Source: Streptomyces sp. NBC_00341 (GTDB lineage: Bacteria; Actinomycetota; Actinomycetes; Streptomycetales; Streptomycetaceae). From it: 64,000 bases of DNA. This document shows positions 15,938-23,905 of the stretch, in pieces. Numbering within the stretch: position 1 is the stretch's first letter; every line of letters begins with the position of its first letter. The notes beneath the pieces are model-generated. The model saw nothing but the letters and a program-made list of their open reading frames with translations, searched no databases and was not told the origin of the DNA. Location: assembly GCF_041435055.1 (NCBI RefSeq), contig NZ_CP108002.1:3038001-3102000 (forward strand), in the 5' to 3' direction. Position numbers and translations under genes: made by a program.

Positions 15938-17535
15938 TCTCCACCCTGGCCAGGCTGGAGGCCGTGGAGAACGGCCGCGCGCAGCCGCTGGCCACGGTCC
16001 GCCACCGCCGCCTCACGGACCGGCCGCTGGTCCTGGTGCCGCTGACCACGTCCGGCGAGGCGGGCGCCCCGCTCGGCGCCCTGGTCGGCTCCGAGCGGGA
16101 CGCGCCCCGGCTGCTGGTCGTGGCGCAGCCGCGCGACCGGGATCTGCGGTTCGCGTTCCTCGCGGAGCTGGCGGAGGCGGTGCTGCCGCACATCGAGTCG
16201 TACGCCGATGTCATCGAGCCCGCCGAGCGCAGCGAGACGGACCCGGCGACCGGCAAGAAGGTCAAGGTCGAGACCGAGCTGTGCACGGACGCCGCGCAGC
16301 TGATCGTGCCGAGCCGGGCGGGCATCGAGTTCGTCCGGCTGCTGGGCCGCTCCATGCGGTTCCGGCGCACCGTGGAGGACGACCCCGACACCCCGTATCC
16401 GGCGCCCGCCCGCGTCCCGCTGCTGGGCCGCTGGCTGACGCACTACGGCGAGCGCGCCCGGGTGCCGGGCTCCTCGCTGCTGCTGGCCTGCACCGATCTG
16501 CTCAACCGGCACTGGGCGAGCGGCCAGTCCAGCCTGGAGGACCAGCACCTGGGCGCCCTGCTCGCCTGGGTCGATCCACCGGCCGGCGAGTCTGGGGCCG
16601 AGGCCGCGCTCCGCGCCGAGCTGGCCCGGGACCGCGCGGGACAGCTGCTCTGCCCGCCCGCCGGACCGGCCACCGACCCGGACTTCGACAACCGGCTGCT
16701 GGCCCCCGCGATCGAGCGGTACGACCGCGCGCGCACCGCGCTGGCCGCCGCGGAGGACGGTCTGTCGGCCGATGCCGGGCTCGCCGCGCTGACGGCGGCC
16801 GAGCGGGAGATCAGGGCGCTGCTGGCGGGCGTGCTGCGGCCGACCTGGGACGCCGTGTGGCGGGGCCTGGACCTGCTGCGGGAGCTGCCGGAGGGGGCCA
16901 GGACCGAGGACCGCTGGACCCGCGACCGCTGGTCGTTCACCGGCCACCGCGACCGGGTGCGGTCCGGCGAGCCGCCGCAGCCGCGCCGGGACGACGCGGT
17001 GACGGCGGCCCGCAAGCTCGCCTCGCGGGAGACCGCCCAGGCGCAGCTGGAGGCCCAGGAGGCGCTGGACGATCCGCTGGTGCTGGCCGGCCGGCGGCTG
17101 GCGGGCGAGGCGTTCCTCGGGGAGGTGACCGGGGTGGAGATGACGTACACCGAGTCGAAGCGCCCCTCGCCGCGCCCGCTGGTCACCGTGCGCACGGCAG
17201 AGCAGCCGCAGCTGGCGGAGCGTCTGAAGGTCTACCGCTCGCTGGACGGCAAGCCGCAGACCGCCGAGTTCGCCGGGTACGGGCCGCCGGAGGAGGGCGA
17301 GCCGCCCGCGCTGGTGCTGCGGATCACCGACCGGATGGGCCGGGGCAGGGAGCCGGCCCCTGGTTCGGTGCCGGAGCCCGGTGACCGGATCGCCTGGACG
17401 CTCTTCGAGCACGACCAGCGCGGCGGCCCGAAGCTGCCGGAGCCGGAGGAGACACCCTGGACCCACGGCGGTCCGCCGGGCTCCGGGGCGGCTGTGGAGA
17501 GCCCCGATCCCGTGACCCCGGAGGACCTGCTGTGA
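15928..17535 (+). CDS. Large protein of unknown function in the nuclease-helicase operon
   Basis: The 535-residue protein starts at ATG 15928 (MPLISTLARLEAVENG), with GGAGGGCGGG just upstream inside the preceding gene. Its N-terminal part (~1-120) is beta-rich (RPLVLVPLTTSGEAGAPLG, RLLVVAQPRDRDLRF). The middle (~150-330) is helical and Ala-rich. The C-terminal domain (~380-490) looks beta-barrel-like (FLGEVTGVEMTYTESKRPSP ... RPLVTVRTAEQPQLAERLKV). An acidic/proline tail ends the chain. I recognise no catalytic motif or known family. The 10-base overlap with the nuclease and 4-base overlap (GTGA) with the helicase argue that it is a stoichiometric partner, perhaps a DNA-binding or bridging subunit. 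Confidence 0.8.
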   Translation: MPLISTLARLEAVENGRAQPLATVRHRRLTDRPLVLVPLTTSGEAGAPLGALVGSERDAPRLLVVAQPRDRDLRFAFLAELAEAVLPHIESYADVIEPAERSETDPATGKKVKVETELCTDAAQLIVPSRAGIEFVRLLGRSMRFRRTVEDDPDTPYPAPARVPLLGRWLTHYGERARVPGSSLLLACTDLLNRHWASGQSSLEDQHLGALLAWVDPPAGESGAEAALRAELARDRAGQLLCPPAGPATDPDFDNRLLAPAIERYDRARTALAAAEDGLSADAGLAALTAAEREIRALLAGVLRPTWDAVWRGLDLLRELPEGARTEDRWTRDRWSFTGHRDRVRSGEPPQPRRDDAVTAARKLASRETAQAQLEAQEALDDPLVLAGRRLAGEAFLGEVTGVEMTYTESKRPSPRPLVTVRTAEQPQLAERLKVYRSLDGKPQTAEFAGYGPPEEGEPPALVLRITDRMGRGREPAPGSVPEPGDRIAWTLFEHDQRGGPKLPEPEETPWTHGGPPGSGAAVESPDPVTPEDLL

Positions 17536-18866
17536 GCGACCGACTCGACCCGGGGGCGGCGGCGGGCCGGGCCACCGCCCAGATCCTGGACGACACGCTG
17601 AACGGCACCGCGCGCGGCATCGTGGTGGACTCCCCGCCCGGCGCGGGCAAGTCCACCCTGGTGGTCCGCGCCGCGCTCGAACTCGCGGCGGCCGGCCGCC
17701 CGCTGATGGTCGTCGCCCAGACGAACGCCCAGGTCGACGACCTGGTGGTGCGGCTGGCCGAGAAGGACCCCGGGCTCCCGGTCGGCCGGCTGCACAGCAG
17801 CGACTCGGACCCGTACGACAAGGTGCTGGACGGGCTGGACAACGTACGCAAGTCGGCGAAGGCGGCGGATCTGGCCGGGCTGGACATCGTCATCTCGACG
17901 GCCGCCAAGTGGGCCCATGTGAAGAACGTCGAGCCGTGGGGGCACGCGATCGTCGACGAGGCGTACCAGATGCGCTCCGACGCGCTGCTGGCCGTCGCCG
18001 GGCTCTTCGAACGGGCGCTGTTCGTGGGCGATCCGGGCCAGCTCGACCCGTTCTCGATCGTCGGCGCGGACCAGTGGGCGGGGCTGAGTTACGACCCGTC
18101 CGCGAGCGCGGTCTCCACGTTGCTGGCGCACAATCCGGAGCTGCCGCAGCGCAGGCTGCCGGTCTCCTGGCGGTTGCCCGCGTCGGCCGCGCAGCTGGTC
18201 TCGGACGCGTTCTACCCGTACACCCCGTTCCGCAGCGGTACCGACCACGGGGACCGGCTGCTGTCGTTCGGCGTCGGGTCCGACGGCTCACCGGCCGACC
18301 GGGTGCTGGACGAGGCCGCGGAGTCCGGCTGGGGGCTGCTGGAGCTGCCCGCCCGGCACACCCCGCGCACGGACCCGGAGGCGGTCCGGGCGGTGGCCAC
18401 GGTGGTGCGCCGGCTCCTCGACCGGGGCGGCGCGGCCACCAGCGAGCGTTCTCCGGACCCGGCCCCGGTGACGGCGGACCGGGTGGCGGTCGGCACGGCC
18501 CACCGCGACCAGGCGGCGGCGGTGCGGGCGGCGCTCGCGGAGCTGGGGGTGACGGGCGTGGCGGTGGACACCGCGAACCGGCTCCAGGGCCGCGAGTTCG
18601 ATGTGACGGTGGTCCTGCACCCGCTGTCCGGGCGGCCGGACGCCACGGCGTTCCATCTGGAGACGGGCCGGCTGTGTGTGCTGGCCTCGCGCCACCGGCA
18701 CGCCTGCATCGTGGTCTGCCGCGCGGGCGTCGCGGAGCTGCTCGACGAGCACCCGTCCACGGAGCCGGTCCAGCTGGGCGTCACCGTGAAGTTCCCGGAC
18801 GGCTGGGAGGCGAACCACCGGGTGCTGGCGCATCTGGCGGAACACCGCGTGCGCTGGGGGCGTTGA
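17532..18866 (+). CDS. SF1B (Dna2/UPF1-like) DNA/RNA helicase
   Basis: The 444-residue ATPase shows motif I SPPGAGKST (residues 34-42), Q/Ia VVAQTNAQVDDL, motif II HAIVDEAYQM, motif III FVGDPGQLDPF and motif IV SWRLP. It also shows motif V TANRLQGREFDVTVVLHPL and motif VI SRHRHACIVV. The order and the TNAQVDD and GDPGQL forms are typical of the SF1B UPF1/Dna2 group, 5'-to-3' helicases. It starts with GTG at 17532 overlapping the preceding stop by 4 bases. The residues usually contributing a long 1B/stalk insertion are absent, so this is a compact version. Paired with a Dna2-type Fe-S nuclease in a separate gene, it resembles a split Dna2. Confidence 0.85.
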   Translation: MSDRLDPGAAAGRATAQILDDTLNGTARGIVVDSPPGAGKSTLVVRAALELAAAGRPLMVVAQTNAQVDDLVVRLAEKDPGLPVGRLHSSDSDPYDKVLDGLDNVRKSAKAADLAGLDIVISTAAKWAHVKNVEPWGHAIVDEAYQMRSDALLAVAGLFERALFVGDPGQLDPFSIVGADQWAGLSYDPSASAVSTLLAHNPELPQRRLPVSWRLPASAAQLVSDAFYPYTPFRSGTDHGDRLLSFGVGSDGSPADRVLDEAAESGWGLLELPARHTPRTDPEAVRAVATVVRRLLDRGGAATSERSPDPAPVTADRVAVGTAHRDQAAAVRAALAELGVTGVAVDTANRLQGREFDVTVVLHPLSGRPDATAFHLETGRLCVLASRHRHACIVVCRAGVAELLDEHPSTEPVQLGVTVKFPDGWEANHRVLAHLAEHRVRWGR

Positions 18867-18868
18867 GC

Positions 18869-18905
18869 CCGGGGGCGCGGGAAGCGGCTCCGCGCACGCC
18901 CCCGG
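18869..18905 (+). terminator. Hairpin after the nuclease-helicase operon
   Basis: Arms CCGGGGGCG (18869-18877) and CGCCCCCGG (18897-18905) pair perfectly and can be extended by CG pairs inside the loop. The position right after the helicase stop suggests the three-gene unit ends here and the next small gene is transcribed separately. Confidence 0.65.
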
Positions 18906-18981
18906 ACACGCTCCGGGCGCCCTTGCGGCGGGCTGGACAATAGAGGGTGGCCGTCGGGCCCACCGGAGGAGGAACAACCAC

Positions 18982-19323
18982 ATGGCACAACCCGAGCGGA
19001 ACGAGCGGCAGCGGCTGCGCCCCGCGCCCCTGCTCTTCGAGCCGTCGGCGTCGGTCGCCGATCCGGAGCACTTCTTCGACCTGGAGTCGATGGAGGATCC
19101 GAAGGAGCTGCTGAGCCGTTCCACCGAGCTGGCCCTGGCGTTCCGCGCCGCGACCGACCGGGCGGTCGAGTTCCAGGCGATCGCCGCCGCCCAGCTGGCC
19201 GATCCGCGCCGGTTCGACCGGCTCACCACGGCGGACATCGCGCGGCGGGCGGAGTGGACGGAGGACTACGCGACGAAGATGGTCGAGTTCGGCCGGAGCC
19301 TGCTGAACGGCCCCAGGCCCTGA
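18982..19323 (+). CDS. Small conserved-looking hypothetical protein
   Basis: The 113-residue soluble protein has a strong Shine-Dalgarno (GGAGGAGG from 18965). Residues ~28-60 read DPEHFFDLESMEDPKELLSR. The C-terminal half is amphipathic helix (STELALAFRAATDRAVEFQA ... TTADIARRAEWTEDYATKM). The ADIARRAEWTEDYA stretch hints at a degenerate helix-turn-helix, but no family is recognised. It follows the nuclease-helicase operon by 115 bases on the same strand, with a terminator-like hairpin between. A functional link is possible but not shown. Confidence 0.65.
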   Translation: MAQPERNERQRLRPAPLLFEPSASVADPEHFFDLESMEDPKELLSRSTELALAFRAATDRAVEFQAIAAAQLADPRRFDRLTTADIARRAEWTEDYATKMVEFGRSLLNGPRP

Positions 19324-19334
19324 GCAGGCCGACC

Positions 19335-19380
19335 CGCCAACCCGCCGATGCGCCAACCCGCCGATGCGCCGATGCGCCGG
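19335..19380. repeat. 16-bp tandem duplication downstream of the small ORF
   Basis: CGCCAACCCGCCGATG occurs at 19335-19350 and 19351-19366, followed by a partial CGCCGATG copy to ~19375. Unlike the other arrays in the window it lies just after, not across, the stop codon. Confidence 0.85.
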
Positions 19381-19517
19381 CTGATCATGACCGGTGCTGA
19401 CTGTGGGTAGAACCACTGGCATATGCCCTGGGGCAAGATACTCCTCACCACCCCGGCCTGTCCCGGTTTCCGGCAACTCTCGGAATCCGCTTGATCACTC
19501 CCGGTAGACCTGTGTGC

Positions 19518-20246
19518 ATGACCGCATGGCTGCCAGACGAAACGACCCTGCATCACGGCGACGGCCCCTACCGGGAAGACCGGGCCGCCGACGTGTTCGC
19601 CGTCCTGCGCGAGCAGGCCGGTGACCAGACGGCTCAGGTGACCGCGGCCGGTGCCGCCTGGCTGGCCGGCGCGGCGGCGTATCCGCGCAGCGCCCTGAGC
19701 CAGTGGGAGTCGCACCCGTCCGCCCCCGGTGTGCTGCCGTGCGGCTCGTCCTTCGACGTGGTGAACGTGCCCACGCTCTTCGGGCGCCGGATGCTCGAAC
19801 ACCTCTGGGCGGACGGGCCGGGCTCCGGACCCGTCGCCACGCACCGCGGCCGGATGCTGCTCTTCGCCTCCCCCGGGACGGCCCAGCGGCTGCCCTCGCT
19901 GCTCGACTGGGAGGAGTGGGGCGGGGGCGCCGCGTCCCGGTCCGCGGGGGGTTCGGCGGGGGGTTCTGCGGGGCGGGACGAGAGCGGCCGGAAGGTGCCA
20001 CCGCTGCTCTGTCACGGCACCGGGGACGCGGTGACCGTGCCGCCCCTGACCTGTGGGCCGAACGCCTCGGGCCCCCGTTGGGTGGTCGCCCCCGACACCC
20101 GCAGCCCCTGGCTGCCCGGACCCGACGTACTGCTCTGGGCGTGTGTGCGGGTGGCCCGCTCGGTGCCCTCTTCGGGGCCCCGTATTTCGATTTTTCCTCC
20201 CGCCGATCAGGGTGCTAAGGTCTACGACGTCAGCAGGCGCCGCTAG
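19518..20246 (+). CDS. Hypothetical protein, possible degenerate Prim-Pol (primase/polymerase-like) domain
   Basis: The product is 242 residues from ATG 19518 (MTAWLPDETTLHHGDGPYRE). The pattern LPCGSSFDVVNVPTLFGRRM, then a GPVATHRGRMLLFASPG strand and LLDWEEWG, recalls the C-terminal half of the short Prim-Pol-like proteins common in Streptomyces. The acidic catalytic residues are not evident, so any enzymatic role is doubtful. A Gly/Ser insertion (SAGGSAGGSAG) is repetitive. The stop codon TAG (20244-20246) lies inside the tRNA-Lys gene, and the tRNA promoter region is inside this ORF. The last ~25 residues are therefore encoded by tRNA control DNA. Confidence 0.5.
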   Translation: MTAWLPDETTLHHGDGPYREDRAADVFAVLREQAGDQTAQVTAAGAAWLAGAAAYPRSALSQWESHPSAPGVLPCGSSFDVVNVPTLFGRRMLEHLWADGPGSGPVATHRGRMLLFASPGTAQRLPSLLDWEEWGGGAASRSAGGSAGGSAGRDESGRKVPPLLCHGTGDAVTVPPLTCGPNASGPRWVVAPDTRSPWLPGPDVLLWACVRVARSVPSSGPRISIFPPADQGAKVYDVSRRR

Positions 20247-20310
20247 CTCAGTTGGTTAGAGCAGCTGACTCTTAATCAGCGGGTCCGGGGTTCGAGTCCC
20301 TGGCGGCGCA
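20237..20310 (+). tRNA. tRNA-Lys (anticodon CTT), copy 1
   Basis: The 74-nt sequence folds as a standard cloverleaf. The acceptor stem GCGCCGC pairs with GCGGCGC and is followed by discriminator A. TAGCTCAGTTGGTTAGAGC forms the D-arm, CTGACTCTTAATCAG the anticodon arm with anticodon CTT (Lys, codon AAG), and GGGTTCGAGTCCC the T-arm. CCA is not encoded. A -10 candidate TAAGGT (20216-20221) ends 15 bases before the mature 5' end, and the leader ends in GTCAGCAG. It is identical to the genes at 34198 and 41635. Confidence 0.97.
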
Positions 20311-20316
20311 CAGACG

Positions 20317-20352
20317 GAAGAAGCCCCCTCGCGAGAGCGAGGGGGCTTCTTC
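20317..20352 (+). terminator. Terminator of tRNA-Lys copy 1
   Basis: A perfect 16-bp stem (GAAGAAGCCCCCTCGC / GCGAGGGGGCTTCTTC) with a GAGA loop starts 7 bases after the tRNA and is followed by GTTGT. Confidence 0.9.
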
Positions 20353-20365
20353 GTTGTGGTCCTCG

Positions 20366-21580
20366 TCATTGTGTTCCGGTGGTGATCCGGACCGTCCAGG
20401 CGCCGGACGGGGTCCGGTCGGCGACCTCGATCGTGGTGTGCCCGCCGGGTACGGAGAACGTCTCACCGAGCCGCAGCGGGGCGTCCGCGAGCGGCGGATA
20501 GACGGACTGGTCCCAGCAGGCGTCGGTGCCGGGGTGGGTGTCGATGACGTCGACCGGCCCGCCGCCCGACGGGGTCTCGTTGCGGACCCGGTAGAGCAGC
20601 ACGCCCTCGCCGCACGTCGACCGGTCGTTGCCGGTGGCGCTGCGGGCCTCGATCGCCACGGCGCTGCCCTCGCCCGTCCTGATCACCGCGAGCCGGGTCC
20701 CGATGGACGCGCCGGGCACCGGCACGGCGGCCATCGGCTCCAGGGTGAGCACCCGGTCGCTCTGGACGCAGACCACCTGCCGGTCGTCCAGCCAGCCCAG
20801 CTTCCACTTGTGCCAGCCGAAGAGATCGGGCGCGAGCCCGAACTGGCTGCCCATCACGTCCCAGTCGCCCACATAGGTGTCCCAGTCGCCCTTGCCGTCC
20901 GAGGGCCGGTGGTAGAGGTCGGGCAGGTCGAAGACGTGTCCGGTCTCGTGGGCCAGCACGTTGTGGTCGGGCGGGTGCTGTTCGAAGACGGTGACGACGC
21001 GCCTGATGTCCGTACCGTCGGCGCGCAGCGGCTGATCGAAGTTGACGACCTTGGTGGCGTCGGAGTCGACGCCCGGGGCGTCCGGGTCCGCGACGAGGTA
21101 GACGATGTCGTACTTCGAGAAGTCCACCTCGGGGTCGGCCGCGTCGATGGCGTCGTGCAGATAGGCGCCGCGCCGGTCGCTGGACCAGTCCCGCCTTATG
21201 CCGTACCGCACCGACGGCTTGGGCATCTGGATCCACCGCTTCTGCGGGTGCGGGCGCAGGGTGAACTTTCCGTAACTGGCGCGCTGGAAGAACCGGGTGG
21301 TGGCGGGGAAGTAGTCGGCGGTGAGTTCGGCGGGGGTGGTGACGGGCCGGGCGTCCGGGAACGAGAGGAAGACCATCACCGCGTCGAGCGGATGGTCGGG
21401 GCGTGGGTAGGCGCCGTTCCACTCGTCCAGGCCCAGCGAGTGGTGGGCCGCGGTCCGGGGCAGCGCGCAGGCGGCCGCCGCACCGGTGGCGGCCGCGGCC
21501 GGGCCCGCGACGAGGGAGGTGGCGGCGACCGCCAGCAGGGAGATCAGGCCGGCCGTCACGGCGCGCGGACTCGGCCTCAC
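20366..21580 (-). CDS. Secreted M6-like metalloprotease (immune-inhibitor-A type)
   Basis: The product is about 404 residues from GTG 21580 (a GGAGGA site lies 4 bases upstream; in-frame starts up to 21667 are possible). A signal peptide (RAVTAGLISLLAVAATSLVAG) ends near AAAATG. The zinc site is LAHETGHVFDLPD (HExxHxxxxxD variant). Nearby YVGDWDVMG provides the Met-turn-like motif typical of M6 peptidases. The C-terminal ~120 residues are beta-rich. It should be an extracellular zinc protease. It is convergent with the tRNA-Lys transcription unit and divergent from the GGDEF-EAL gene. Confidence 0.85.
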   Translation of the reverse strand: MRPSPRAVTAGLISLLAVAATSLVAGPAAAATGAAAACALPRTAAHHSLGLDEWNGAYPRPDHPLDAVMVFLSFPDARPVTTPAELTADYFPATTRFFQRASYGKFTLRPHPQKRWIQMPKPSVRYGIRRDWSSDRRGAYLHDAIDAADPEVDFSKYDIVYLVADPDAPGVDSDATKVVNFDQPLRADGTDIRRVVTVFEQHPPDHNVLAHETGHVFDLPDLYHRPSDGKGDWDTYVGDWDVMGSQFGLAPDLFGWHKWKLGWLDDRQVVCVQSDRVLTLEPMAAVPVPGASIGTRLAVIRTGEGSAVAIEARSATGNDRSTCGEGVLLYRVRNETPSGGGPVDVIDTHPGTDACWDQSVYPPLADAPLRLGETFSVPGGHTTIEVADRTPSGAWTVRITTGTQ

Positions 21581-22012
21581 CACTCCTCCGGGTCCGTGCT
21601 GACGCGGCACATCTACCTCCGGGTGCGGGGTGCGGACGCCTGGGATCTTCAGCACCCTCCCGACCACCCTGTGGCGATTCAGGCGTTACGTCCTGTTGAG
21701 CTGCCCCAGTCGGGTCAGTGCCCCAACCACGCACTCGCTTCACAGACAGTCACAATCGATCACCGGCGCAACCGTAGAGAACAGAGCCGCGCAGAAACGA
21801 TCAGGCATGGGCAAACCGGATCTGCGCGCGAATGGCCCATGCACATCGGGCACGGAGCCCGGAACGGTCGGGGCGCTGGAACGGCCGAGCCGCCAGCCTC
21901 TATGCTTCACCTCGCTTTCCTCCGCGATTTCCGCCCCTGACAACGGCGCTCCACGCGGCGGGCCAGTCCGACCAGACCTGTCCGGGACAGAACTGCATGG
22001 CGGGAGCGAACG
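21581..22012. other. Divergent intergenic region, protease / GGDEF-EAL
   Basis: About 430 bases hold no credible ORF. The stretch AGTCACAATCGATCACC (near 21748) contains half-sites loosely like the AGT-Ac/ACc motifs of developmental regulators. It is not strong enough to call an operator. Confidence 0.4.
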
Positions 22013-23905
22013 GTGAGCGCAACCTCCGATGGGCCGAGGCCCCCGGCAGGCACAGCACCCTCTTCCGCACGACCATCGGTCACGGAGCGTCATGACTCTT
22101 GGCCCGCCGGGGACGCCCCTGCCGACGCCCCCGGGGAGACGGCGCTCTCCGGTCCGCACGACTACCGGGCCGCCTTCCTCGCCGCCACCCTCCCGATGGC
22201 CGTCGTCGACAACGAGGGCCTGATCGTCACCGCGAACGAGGCGCTGTCCGCCCTGGTCGGTATCCCCGCCCCGGCGCTCACCGCGCAGTCCGCCTCCGAT
22301 CTCGTCGACCTCGCGGCGGACGGCCGCACCTGGCACGCCTACCGCGAGGTGCTGTACGGCAGGCGCTCCCGCTTCCGCTGCACCCGCCGGCTCAAGCACC
22401 CCGACGGGCGCTCCCTGTGGGCCGAGATCACCGTCGTACCGATGCCGGGGACGCGGGGGCCCGAGACCGGCGCCGAGCACCGGCAGGTACTGCTCTCCGT
22501 CGCGGACGTCAGCGACCGGCGCGAGCTGCAGAAGAGGCTGCGCCACCTCCAGATGCACGACCCGGTGACCCGGCTGCCCAACCGCGCCCTGTTCTTCGAG
22601 CGGCTCTCGGCCGTCCTGGAGACCCCGCCGTACCAGGACGACACCCGTCCCGGACGCGGCCGGATCGGGCTCTGCTACCTCGACCTGGACGGCTTCAAGG
22701 CGGTCAACGACACCCTGGGGCACCGGATCGGGGACCGGCTGCTCGCCGCCGTCGCCGCCCGGCTCACCGACTGCGCGGAGCAGGAGGGCCTCCACCCCGG
22801 CGGCGCCCCGCTGGTGGCGCGCCTCGGCGGGGACGAGTTCGCGATCCTGGTCGAGGAGTCCACGGGTACCCGGCAGCTGACCGAACTCGCCCGCACCGTG
22901 CTCGCCGCGCTCCAGAAGCCCTTCGACCTGGCCGGCCAGCGGCTCTCCGTCTCGGCGTCGATCGGTGTGGTGGAGCGGCCGGTGGCGGGCACCTCGGCGA
23001 CGGGGCTCATGCAGGCCGCCGATACGACGCTGTACTGGGCGAAGGCCGACGGCAAGGCCCGCTGGACCCTCTTCGACCCGGAGCGCAACGCCCACCGGAT
23101 GACGCGCCAGGCCCTCTCGTCCACGCTCCGGCCGGCCGTGGAGCGCGGCGAGTTCACCATCGAGTACCAGCCGCTGGTCGGCATGGCCGACGGGGTGGTG
23201 CGCGGGGTGGAGGCGCTGGTGCGCTGGAACCATCCGCAGTTCGGCATGCTCTCGCCCAACCGGTTCGTCGCGATCGCGGAGGAGGACGGCTCGATCGTGC
23301 AGCTGGGCCGCTGGGTGCTGCGGGCTGCGTGCCGTCAGGCCCGGCGCTGGCAGCTCGACCACCCGGCGGAGCAGCCGCTGTTCATCAGCGTCAACGTCGC
23401 GGTGCGCCAGGTCTGGGACTCCGACCTGGTCACCGATGTGGCGGAGATCCTCGCGGAGACCGGCCTGGCCCCGGCGCTGCTGCAGCTGGAGCTGACCGAG
23501 TCCGCGGTGATGGGTTCGGCGGGCCGCCCGCTCCAGTCCCTCCAGACACTGAGCGACATGGGCGTCCGGATCGCCATCGACGACTTCGGGACCGGCTACT
23601 CCAACCTCGCCTACCTGAGCCGCCTGCCGGTCTCCGTGCTGAAGCTGGACGGCGCCTTCGTTCGCGGCTTCCGCTACGAGGACGGCGCCCATCCCAGCCC
23701 CGCCGACGAGACGATCGTCGAGGCGATGGTCCAGCTGGCGCACCGGCTGGGCCTGACCGTCACCGCGGAGTGCGTGGAGACGGCCGGCCAGGCGGAACGG
23801 CTGCGCCGGATCGGCTGCGACACCGGGCAGGGCTGGCTCTACTCGCGCGCGGTCGCCCCGGAGCGCATCACCGAACTGCTCGGCGCCCGCGCCCTGGAGG
23901 CCTGA
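22013..23905 (+). CDS. PAS-GGDEF-EAL cyclic-di-GMP enzyme
   Basis: The 630-residue soluble protein has a PAS domain at about 50-165 (AAFLAATLPMAVVDNEGLIV). A GGDEF domain at ~185-345 has intact GGDEF at 272-276 (RLGGDEFAIL), and an EAL domain at ~365-615 has EAL at 400-402. The EAL metal and catalytic residues look intact (LELTESAVM, IAIDDFGTGYSN, LKLDGAFV, TAECVET). Both diguanylate cyclase and phosphodiesterase activity are plausible. In Streptomyces, c-di-GMP controls development through BldD. GTG 22013 follows CGGGAGCGAA. There are no membrane segments. The 3' end overlaps the convergent LysR gene by 67 bases. Confidence 0.92.
   Translation: MSATSDGPRPPAGTAPSSARPSVTERHDSWPAGDAPADAPGETALSGPHDYRAAFLAATLPMAVVDNEGLIVTANEALSALVGIPAPALTAQSASDLVDLAADGRTWHAYREVLYGRRSRFRCTRRLKHPDGRSLWAEITVVPMPGTRGPETGAEHRQVLLSVADVSDRRELQKRLRHLQMHDPVTRLPNRALFFERLSAVLETPPYQDDTRPGRGRIGLCYLDLDGFKAVNDTLGHRIGDRLLAAVAARLTDCAEQEGLHPGGAPLVARLGGDEFAILVEESTGTRQLTELARTVLAALQKPFDLAGQRLSVSASIGVVERPVAGTSATGLMQAADTTLYWAKADGKARWTLFDPERNAHRMTRQALSSTLRPAVERGEFTIEYQPLVGMADGVVRGVEALVRWNHPQFGMLSPNRFVAIAEEDGSIVQLGRWVLRAACRQARRWQLDHPAEQPLFISVNVAVRQVWDSDLVTDVAEILAETGLAPALLQLELTESAVMGSAGRPLQSLQTLSDMGVRIAIDDFGTGYSNLAYLSRLPVSVLKLDGAFVRGFRYEDGAHPSPADETIVEAMVQLAHRLGLTVTAECVETAGQAERLRRIGCDTGQGWLYSRAVAPERITELLGARALEA

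Noticed and set aside
21740..21770. BldD-like site before the GGDEF-EAL gene
   Set aside because: Only loose half-sites are visible; no clear inverted consensus.
21740..23743. 667-codon minus-strand frame opposite the GGDEF-EAL gene
   Set aside because: Composition is that of an antisense shadow; the plus strand encodes intact PAS, GGDEF and EAL domains.
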